A stretch of 12,440 bases of DNA from Treponema sp. (GTDB lineage: Bacteria > Spirochaetota > Spirochaetia > Treponematales > Treponemataceae), in NCBI GenBank assembly GCA_004554075.1, contig SFOB01000071.1, positions 1 to 12,440 on the forward strand, written 5' to 3'. The notes beneath the pieces are model-generated. The model was not told where the DNA came from. It ran no database searches and was given only the letters and a program-made list of their open reading frames with translations. Of the stretch, positions 5,426 through 11,328 are shown in pieces. Position 1 is the stretch's first letter; each line of letters starts with the position of its first letter. A program made the position numbers and the translations under genes.

Positions 5426-6644
5426 GAATCTTGTAAATCAGGCAGCAGGAAATTTACTTGCCGCTGATATAAAACATAACAGACTTCCAGGTGCAATTTT
5501 ATTTGCAGGACCAGAAGCCAGCGGAAAACTGACTGCGGCTTTGGAAACAGCCAGAATCCTTTCCTGTCACCAGACTCCACAGGGAAAATGGCTTTGCCAG
5601 TGCCCTTCATGTTTGCAGCATAAGTCTTTAGTTTGTTCTAACCTCATGCTTATGGGACCACGTGACTGTTCCCTTGAAATTTCTGCTGCTGCTAAAACTT
5701 TTACAGATGCTCATTTTATAAATGCCAAATTTATTGATGCCGCAAGATATCTCTTTTTAAGAAGTGTTCGTAAACTCACTTTGCGTTTTAACGGAATACT
5801 CTGGGAAGGTGATTCTAACCTTAATAAAATCGGAAGTATAATAGAAGAAATTAATGAAAGTCTTGAGCAGCTGGATTTTCCAAGAGAACTGCCGGATAAC
5901 GGTACTGTAAAAAAACTTTGTGAAGAGATTTCAAAGCTCTGCACAAAACTTGAAGACGATTTTCTATATGATTCCATTCCAATAAATCAGGTTAGAAATA
6001 TGGAAGGCTGGGCTCATATAAAATCTGAAGAAGGTCGTAAAACTGTAATCATTGAAAATGCAGACCGCATGCAGACCAGTGTAAGAAATGCTCTGCTTAA
6101 GATTCTTGAAGAACCTCCTGAGGATGTTGTTTTTATTCTGCTTACTTCAAAGCGAAATGCAATCATGCAGACAATCCTTTCTCGTGTAAGAACCTATAAC
6201 TTTACTGACAGAAGTCTTGAACAGCAGAAAGAAGTAATTACAAGAGTTTTCCATAATGAAGACTTTTCAGGAAGCCTGAACGATTATCTTCTTACATATC
6301 TGCCTGTAACTCCTTCTGAAATAAAGAATCAGGCAAGGATTTTCTATAATTCGGTTGCCAGCAGACAGATTTGTAATATAGATGAAATTGTCAAAAAATG
6401 TGAAAAGTTTTACCCAAGAATTGAGTTAAGACTTTTCCTTTCAAATATTGCGCTTTTTATGAGGCCGATGATGAATAGCCAGGCTGGAAGTGAAGCGGCA
6501 GCAAAGGCTATGGAATTACTCAGAAACTGCAGTGACAATATTACTTTATATAACCAGTCTCCAGCCAGCGCACTTGAAATTCTTTTGAGGGACATGTTTG
6601 CTTTAAATAACAGCTTTGGAGGTGTCTTTTGCGCGGCTATGTAA
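5418..6644 (+). CDS. holB: DNA polymerase III delta-prime-like clamp-loader ATPase
   Basis: A 408-aa AAA+ protein of the HolB/DnaX group. Visible parts: P-loop AGPEASGKL (30-38); a cysteine cluster C50, C60, C62, C65 that could bind zinc; Walker B strand TVIIENAD (209-216); NALLKILEEPPEDVVFILLT (224-243); and an S-R-V-R motif (255-258) at the place of the clamp-loader SRC motif. Between the zinc cluster and the S-I-P-I-N-Q-V-R segment (about 186) there is an extra, largely helical, charged stretch of roughly 100 residues absent from typical delta-prime. The ATG at 5418 is preferred over a TTG at 5409 because AAAGGAGA lies ten bases before the former and abuts the latter. The eight-base overlap with cvpA implies coupling. 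It should help load the sliding clamp; the insertion makes the exact role less certain. Confidence 0.82.
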   Translation: MYENLVNQAAGNLLAADIKHNRLPGAILFAGPEASGKLTAALETARILSCHQTPQGKWLCQCPSCLQHKSLVCSNLMLMGPRDCSLEISAAAKTFTDAHFINAKFIDAARYLFLRSVRKLTLRFNGILWEGDSNLNKIGSIIEEINESLEQLDFPRELPDNGTVKKLCEEISKLCTKLEDDFLYDSIPINQVRNMEGWAHIKSEEGRKTVIIENADRMQTSVRNALLKILEEPPEDVVFILLTSKRNAIMQTILSRVRTYNFTDRSLEQQKEVITRVFHNEDFSGSLNDYLLTYLPVTPSEIKNQARIFYNSVASRQICNIDEIVKKCEKFYPRIELRLFLSNIALFMRPMMNSQAGSEAAAKAMELLRNCSDNITLYNQSPASALEILLRDMFALNNSFGGVFCAAM

Positions 6645-7858
6645 AACGTGTAAAGCAGAAAGCTGAAAAACTTTCCAAAGAACAGATTCTCTCCCTTCTT
6701 GAAGATATAGTTGATGAAAATGAAAGTCTTTATTCTGTACTTGAATCACTTTCAACAGGTCTTCTGATTATAAATGACGATTTTCAGCTTTTACGCTATA
6801 ACCAGATTGCAGAAAGCTGGCTTCCTTTTTCAGAAAGACTGGAAGATATTCTTGGAAGCGAAAATCCCATCTGGGAATATATTGAAGATGAAGATATCGC
6901 TGCCTTCCTGCAACGCTGTCTGGAAAAGAATATAACCAACTCTTCAGAAGAATTTTCAACAGTAACAAGCGGTGGTTCTGTCCGCTTTCTTACCGTAACA
7001 ATTGCTCCTCTCATTAATGAAGGTGAATTAAATGGTAAGATGATTCTTGTTCGCGATATTACCGAAAAGAAAAACCAGGATATCCTGTTACACAGAATGG
7101 AAAATCTTGCAAACCTTACAAATCTTGCTGCAGGTATGGCACATGAAATTAAAAATCCTCTTGGTGCAATAAGTATTCATATTCAGCTGATCCAAAAGGC
7201 TTTGGAAAAAGCCCGCGAAAATGCAGATAAACTTCCTGCAAAAAAGTTTGTTGAAGATCATATAGATGTTGTTAATGAAGAAATTGATCACCTTAATAAA
7301 CTTGTAATGGATTTCCTGCTTGCAGTTCGTCCTGTAAAGGCACAGCTTGAGCTTAAGGAACCTGATAAATTAATTGATGGCCTTGTTTCTTTCTTTAAGC
7401 CTGAGTTTAACCGGGAAGGAATTGAAGTTATTTTTAAGCCATCAGAAAGCGGCATAAGAATTCTGCTTGATGAAAAATTATTCCGTGATGTAATAATGAA
7501 CATTTCTCAGAACTCTCTTGCAGCCTTAAAATCTAAATACAATGGCGGTTCAGAAGCAGCGCTTACAATGGGTGCTAAGTTCTGTATTTCCAACACAGTC
7601 CGCGACAACAAATTTGTTATTACGATTGCAGATAACGGCTGCGGCATGTCTGAAGAAAGTCTTTCAAAGATCTTTGAACCTTATTACACAACTAAAGCTA
7701 ACGGCACTGGCCTTGGTATGACGATGGTATACAAAATTATAAAAGAATTTTCCGGTGAAATAATTGTTGATTCAAAGGAAGGTGAGGGCACTGCCTTTAC
7801 AATTACTTTCCCGATTCCGCAGAAGGATGTAAAACTGCTTAGCTCGGAGGAACGATAA
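6629..7858 (+). CDS. atoS: Cytoplasmic PAS-domain sensor histidine kinase (AtoS/NtrB-like)
   Basis: A 409-aa kinase with no membrane span. A short coiled N-terminus (1-35) is followed by a PAS domain (about 35-145, ending VRDITEKKNQ), a HisKA dimerisation domain with H172 in AAGMAHEIKNPLG, and an HATPase domain: N-box IMNISQNSLAAL (289-300), G1 DNGCGM (335-340), F-box IFEPYYTTK (348-356), G2 NGTGLGM (358-364). This is the NtrB/AtoS class that pairs with NtrC-type regulators; its cognate gene starts right after its stop. The TTG start at 6629 has GGAGG six bases upstream and overlaps the preceding gene by 16 bases; no nearby ATG keeps the family N-terminus. Lack of transmembrane segments implies a cytosolic signal sensed by PAS. 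Symbol follows the T. pallidum usage from memory. Confidence 0.93.
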   Translation: MRGYVKRVKQKAEKLSKEQILSLLEDIVDENESLYSVLESLSTGLLIINDDFQLLRYNQIAESWLPFSERLEDILGSENPIWEYIEDEDIAAFLQRCLEKNITNSSEEFSTVTSGGSVRFLTVTIAPLINEGELNGKMILVRDITEKKNQDILLHRMENLANLTNLAAGMAHEIKNPLGAISIHIQLIQKALEKARENADKLPAKKFVEDHIDVVNEEIDHLNKLVMDFLLAVRPVKAQLELKEPDKLIDGLVSFFKPEFNREGIEVIFKPSESGIRILLDEKLFRDVIMNISQNSLAALKSKYNGGSEAALTMGAKFCISNTVRDNKFVITIADNGCGMSEESLSKIFEPYYTTKANGTGLGMTMVYKIIKEFSGEIIVDSKEGEGTAFTITFPIPQKDVKLLSSEER

Positions 7859-9199
7859 ATGACGATTCTGACTATTGATGATGAAGAGAATATCCGTAAC
7901 GGACTTGCAGATAATTTTGAACTTGAAGGTTATGATGTAAAACAGGCTGCCAGTGGTGAGGAAGGCTTAAAGCTGATTGCAGAAGGTGGAATCGACCTGG
8001 TAATTACAGACCTTCGTATGGATGGAATCAGCGGAAGTGAAGTTGTAAAAAAAGTAACCTCAGAACACCCGGGAATTCCGATTATTGTTTTGACAGGTCA
8101 TGGAAGTATTGATGATGCTACTGCTGCTTTGAAAGCCGGTGCCTTTGACTTTTTGACAAAGCCTCTTGATCTTGATCACTTAAATAAAATTGTAAAAAAT
8201 GCCCTGCAGGGAAAATTTCTTGCAGAAGAAAATCGTCAGCTTCAAGCTAAATTATTGAAGTCTCAGAATGGCGATGAGATGGTTGGTAAGAGCGACTCTC
8301 TCAACCGTGTTCGCCAGATGATTTCAAAAGCCGCCCCTGCCAGAGCCAGTGTTTTGATTACCGGTGAAAGTGGTGTTGGTAAAGAGCTTGTTGCAAGGGC
8401 TGTTCATGAACAGTCGGACAGAGCCAAGGGACCTTTTATTGTTGTGCATTGTGCTGCCTTGAGTGAGACACTGATTGAAAGTGAACTCTTTGGTTTTGAG
8501 AAAGGTGCCTTTACCGGAGCTGAAAATCTGCACAAAGGACGATTTGAACTTGCTGATGGCGGCACAATTTTTCTTGATGAAATTGGTGAAGTAAATCTTG
8601 CAACCCAGGTTAAACTGCTTCGTGTTTTACAGGAGCACAAGTTTGAGCGGGTAGGCGGAGAAAAATCTATAGAGGTAGATGTCCGGGTTGTTGCTGCAAC
8701 AAACAGAAATCTTGAAGAAGAAGTGAAGGCCGGCAAGTTCCGTGAGGATTTGTTTTACAGACTGAATGTAGTTCGAATTGAAATGCCGGCGCTTCGAGAG
8801 CGTATGGATGACATACCACTTTTGATGCATGCCTTTTTGCGTGAGTTCAATATAGAAAATAAAAAGAACATCAAAGGTTTTGACAAAGCTTCTAAGGCTG
8901 CCATGATAAAATACAACTGGCCTGGAAATATCCGCGAGCTGAAAAATGCGGTAGAAAGTGCAGTTGTTATGTGTACTGGCGATGAAATTAAAATGGAAGA
9001 TTTGCCTAGAGCACTGAGAAATCAGGATGAAGAAAAGGTAATTACTATTCCAATCGGTATCACAATGGATGAGGCAGAGAAGATTATCATCCAGGAAAAT
9101 CTGGCTGCGAACAAGGGAAACAAATCCAGAACAGCTGATATTTTGGGAATAGGAAGAAAAACCCTGCATCGTAAACTGGAAGAACTCAATATTGATTAA
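7859..9199 (+). CDS. atoC: Sigma-54-dependent response regulator (NtrC/AtoC family)
   Basis: A 446-aa three-domain activator. Receiver domain 1-118 with acidic pair D7/D8, phospho-acceptor D51, T79 and K101; AAA+ domain about 141-370 with Walker A GESGVGKE (169-176), the sigma-54-contacting GAFTGA loop (216-221), Walker B GTIFLDE (235-241) and VVAATNRNL (278-285); Fis-type helix-turn-helix about 402-443 (NKSRTADILGIGRKTLHRKL). All catalytic positions are intact, so it should hydrolyse ATP and open sigma-54 promoters when phosphorylated. Its ATG directly follows the kinase TAA, with GGAGG inside the kinase 3' end. It is the last gene of the operon. I found no convincing -24/-12 promoter in this window, so its targets are probably elsewhere. 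Confidence 0.96.
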   Translation: MTILTIDDEENIRNGLADNFELEGYDVKQAASGEEGLKLIAEGGIDLVITDLRMDGISGSEVVKKVTSEHPGIPIIVLTGHGSIDDATAALKAGAFDFLTKPLDLDHLNKIVKNALQGKFLAEENRQLQAKLLKSQNGDEMVGKSDSLNRVRQMISKAAPARASVLITGESGVGKELVARAVHEQSDRAKGPFIVVHCAALSETLIESELFGFEKGAFTGAENLHKGRFELADGGTIFLDEIGEVNLATQVKLLRVLQEHKFERVGGEKSIEVDVRVVAATNRNLEEEVKAGKFREDLFYRLNVVRIEMPALRERMDDIPLLMHAFLREFNIENKKNIKGFDKASKAAMIKYNWPGNIRELKNAVESAVVMCTGDEIKMEDLPRALRNQDEEKVITIPIGITMDEAEKIIIQENLAANKGNKSRTADILGIGRKTLHRKLEELNID

Positions 9200-9216
9200 A
9201 GAAATCTTGTAAATAT

Positions 9217-9311
9217 TTTTTGTCACACGGATTGGAAACGCCTAACGGCGTTTCTTTTTTTATTTTTTTAAATGATTTTGCGTTAGCAAAATCTAATCCG
9301 TGTGATAAAAA
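9217..9311. repeat. Compound inverted repeat with two inner hairpins (three-way-junction shape)
   Basis: Outer arms: TCACACGGATT (9223-9233) and its exact complement AATCCGTGTGA (9295-9305), extendable to 17 bp with one mismatch by flanking T and A runs. Inside are two separate hairpins, 9235-9254 (GAAACGCC/GGCGTTTC, loop TAAC) and 9274-9293 (GATTTTGC/GCAAAATC, loop GTTA). The two loops are complementary, with CTAACG opposite CGTTAG. It fills most of the gap between convergent genes, so a two-way terminator is the simplest role. Confidence 0.75.
9235..9269 (+). terminator. Intrinsic terminator of the murG-atoC operon
   Basis: GAAACGCC pairs perfectly with GGCGTTTC around a TAAC loop, followed by TTTTTT-TATTTTTTT. 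It lies 36 bases after the atoC stop codon and is nested inside the larger inverted repeat at 9217-9311. Confidence 0.9.
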
Positions 9312-9366
9312 GTTTTTAGGGGTAGTGTATAAATATGTATACAGTATAATAAATGATACATGTATA

Positions 9367-9855
9367 TTATTTTATACTAAAATACTGACAGAGGATTTTA
9401 TACGCTTCTGTAATCTCATCTATGGTTTTCTGTCTATTATTTACTACACCCTGAGTAGTTTGTATAGTGTTTTGAGTGTCCGGATGGTTTTCTTTAAGCA
9501 GCTTGTGATACTGTTTTTTGATATCTTTTTGTCTGAAAGGGTACACTATATCTAGTGTGCTTAGTGCCAGCTGGATATGCGGTGGAAATTGCATATTATA
9601 TGTATATTTATGCAATTTTATTACTTCTCCAGTTGGATTGCTTCGCCCTTTGGTCTCGCAATGGCGGTTTTTCGTATTTTTACCTGAATTATTTGGATTT
9701 TCGGTAGATTTTTCACTTTCTTTAAACGAAAAATGACCAGATTCTTCAACATTTTCATGTGAATCAACCTGGTCATTTTTTTCGTTTTGAGGAATTTTGC
9801 CTGATTCTAACGCTTCATTGAGCATTTCGCCCAGCTTGTCGTACATATCAGGCAT
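9367..9855 (-). CDS. Small protein with a C-terminal J domain and a repeat-derived linker
   Basis: A 162-aa protein. The C-terminal part (about 96-158) is a J domain: helix, then DIKKQYHKLLKENHPD with the HPD motif at 124-126, then a helix ending DEITEAYKIL. J domains stimulate Hsp70 (DnaK) ATPase, so this is a candidate co-chaperone, unusual in having the J domain at the C-terminus and no other recognisable domain. The N-terminal 90 residues are polar and low in complexity (many N, E, S, K), probably disordered. They are encoded partly by two palindromic DNA elements (9635-9667 and 9724-9787). The ATG at 9855 is chosen for its GGAG five bases upstream; a TTG further up lies inside a REP-like repeat. 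It sits 61 bases after the glgC stop on the same strand and is probably cotranscribed. No known partner can be named. Confidence 0.75.
   Translation of the reverse strand: MPDMYDKLGEMLNEALESGKIPQNEKNDQVDSHENVEESGHFSFKESEKSTENPNNSGKNTKNRHCETKGRSNPTGEVIKLHKYTYNMQFPPHIQLALSTLDIVYPFRQKDIKKQYHKLLKENHPDTQNTIQTTQGVVNNRQKTIDEITEAYKILCQYFSIK
9635..9667. repeat. Dispersed palindromic element read in frame within the J-domain gene
   Basis: The minus-strand form is CCGCCATTGCGAG ... GCGAAGCAATCC: imperfect arms with ATTGC/GCAAT ends and a purine-rich centre. This pattern, CATTGCGAG...GAAGCAATCC, is one I recognise as a repeat scattered through many bacterial genomes. It encodes residues about 64-76 (RHCETKGRSNPTG) of the J-domain protein without breaking the frame. 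Confidence 0.65.
9724..9787. repeat. Long inverted repeat inside the J-domain gene
   Basis: A 17-base arm ending AAATGACCAG (9724-9740) faces a 19-base arm starting CTGGTCATTT (9769-9787); they pair fully apart from a two-base bulge. GATTC/GAATC can pair further inside the 28-base loop. It encodes the polar linker at about residues 23-44. It looks like a second inserted palindromic element of a different type, but I do not recognise the family. Confidence 0.6.
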
Positions 9856-9871
9856 AATTACTCCGATTGCA

Positions 9872-9908
9872 GGTGGTTTCGATACGGCCTTCGGCCTACT
9901 CAACCACC
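9872..9908. repeat. REP-like palindrome between glgC and the J-domain gene
   Basis: Outer arms GGTGGTT (9872-9878) and AACCACC (9902-9908), inner stem GGCC-TTC-GGCC (9886-9896), with unpaired GATAC / TACTC-type stretches between. It resembles the GGTTGAGTAGGCC...GTATCGAAACC repeats seen in intergenic DNA of several bacteria. It lies between the glgC stop and the next ribosome-binding site, a common place for REP elements that stabilise upstream mRNA. No other copy is in the window. Confidence 0.7.
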
Positions 9909-9916
9909 GTAATTTA

Positions 9917-11209
9917 TTAGATCTCTGTTCCAGAAGAAATTATTGCACCCTTACGGATTACGATAATTCCATCTGCACTGTAGAAGCTGCCGTGATCGCC
10001 GTCTTCGTATTTCTTTCCGCTTACGCCGATCTTACAGTTATCACCGATTCTTGCATTCTTATCGATGATTGTATTTGCAATCTTACAGTTTTTACCGATT
10101 CCAGTGCTTGGTTTTCCGGCTTTTGCATTTTCAGCCTTTTCATCTTCTGTGTCGTAATAGTCGGCACCCATCATAATTACGCCGTCAAACTCGGTTCCTT
10201 CGTTGATGATAGAGCGTACACCGACAACAGATTTGTTGAATTTTGCATCAGTTATGATACATCCTTCTGAAATAAGCGATGCGTTGATGTCTGCCTTATT
10301 GATTTTTGAAGGTGGCAGGTTACGCATGTGTGTATAAATTGGCTGTGTCTGACCAAAGAAGTCGAAAGTTGGGTATGGCTCACAGAGGGCAATGTTTGCA
10401 TCATAGAAGCTGCGGATAGTTCCGATGTCTTCCCAGTAACCGTCGAATACATAAGAAGAGATCTTTTTCTTTCCAATGGCGAGAGGAAGGATTTCCTTAC
10501 CAAAGTCTGTGTATTTTTCGTTCTCGCCGCCCAGCATTTCTTCCATTGTGTCTGCATTGAAGATGTAAATACCCATAGAAGCAAGGTATTCTTTCTCTGG
10601 AGGCAGGCTTCCGCGTGCTTCTGCAGGAATCTTCCAGTCATCAATGTTCAGATCTGGCTTTGGCTTTTCCATAAAAGCTTTTACATGATTCTGGTCATCA
10701 ATCTGCATGATACCAAAACCAGATGCGTCGTGGCGGTTTACGGCAGTTGTAGCGATTGTGATTTCAGCACCAGACTTAATGTGGGCATCCATAAAGGCAC
10801 GCAAATCCATCTTGTAAAGCTGGTCACCGGAAAGAATGATATAGTGAGTTGGTTTCTGAGTCTTAAAATGAATAAAGTTCTTGCGAACGGCATCTGCAGT
10901 ACCTTCATACCAGCCTGAATGCTCAAGAGTCTGCTCTGCGGCAAGAATTTCAACAAATCCGCCTGAGAAACGGTCGAAATTGTAGGAATTTGAAATGTGA
11001 AGGTGAAGTGAAGCCGAGTTGAACTGAGTCAAAAGGTAAATCTTTTTATATCCTGAGTTGATACAGTTTGAGATCGGGATATCAACGATTCTATATTTAC
11101 CACCGAAAGAAACGGCTGGTTTTGAGCGCTCTTTTGTAAGCGGATAAAGACGTGTACCCTTACCACCGCCCAGAATGATGGAAAGTACTCTTGGTTCTGT
11201 GTTTGCCAT
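9917..11209 (-). CDS. glgC: Glucose-1-phosphate adenylyltransferase (ADP-glucose pyrophosphorylase)
   Basis: A 430-aa enzyme making ADP-glucose and pyrophosphate from ATP and glucose-1-phosphate, the committed step of glycogen synthesis. N-terminal nucleotidyltransferase domain: nucleotide loop LGGGKGTRLYPLT (13-25), SKPAV (29-33), WYEGTADAVRKN (100-111), substrate and metal region LSGDQLY (126-132), FMEKPKP (179-185), GYWEDIGTIRSFYDAN (257-272). The C-terminal part (about 300-430) is a left-handed beta-helix with I-x-x-x-x-I repeats that carries allosteric sites in this family. Length is typical. The ATG at 11209 has AAAGGAG seven bases upstream, and a near-consensus promoter lies just before it. 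The small J-domain gene follows 61 bases downstream. It is a lone glycogen gene here; the synthase and branching enzyme are not in the window. Confidence 0.97.
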   Translation of the reverse strand: MANTEPRVLSIILGGGKGTRLYPLTKERSKPAVSFGGKYRIVDIPISNCINSGYKKIYLLTQFNSASLHLHISNSYNFDRFSGGFVEILAAEQTLEHSGWYEGTADAVRKNFIHFKTQKPTHYIILSGDQLYKMDLRAFMDAHIKSGAEITIATTAVNRHDASGFGIMQIDDQNHVKAFMEKPKPDLNIDDWKIPAEARGSLPPEKEYLASMGIYIFNADTMEEMLGGENEKYTDFGKEILPLAIGKKKISSYVFDGYWEDIGTIRSFYDANIALCEPYPTFDFFGQTQPIYTHMRNLPPSKINKADINASLISEGCIITDAKFNKSVVGVRSIINEGTEFDGVIMMGADYYDTEDEKAENAKAGKPSTGIGKNCKIANTIIDKNARIGDNCKIGVSGKKYEDGDHGSFYSADGIIVIRKGAIISSGTEI

Positions 11210-11257
11210 AGAAAAACTCCTTTAGAAGATGCAATAATTATTTGTTTTAATAGTATA

Positions 11258-11286
11258 ATTATAAGTCTGAAAAGGCCGTTTTGCAA
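11258..11286 (-). promoter_or_regulatory. Sigma-70 promoter of glgC
   Basis: On the minus strand, -35 TTGCAA (11281-11286), a 17-base spacer and a perfect -10 TATAAT (11258-11263). Transcription should start near 11251, giving a leader of about 40 nt with the Shine-Dalgarno at its end. The promoter makes glgC independent of the upstream phosphatase gene, which has no obvious terminator of its own. Confidence 0.9.
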
Positions 11287-11328
11287 ATTATTTCGAAGAA
11301 AGTCGGAATTCTGGGCGGCGGTCAACTA

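Noticed and set aside
8627..9226. 199-aa minus-strand open frame opposite the response regulator
   Set aside because: Antisense shadow of the AAA+ and Fis domains; composition is typical of a reverse reading.
9220..9555. 111-aa plus-strand open frame after the response regulator
   Set aside because: Begins within the terminator structure and then runs antisense to the J domain; hydrophobic, low-complexity composition with no ribosome site.
10328..10918. 196-aa plus-strand open frame opposite glgC
   Set aside because: Antisense to conserved GlgC motifs; rich in C, V, F and W with no recognisable domain.
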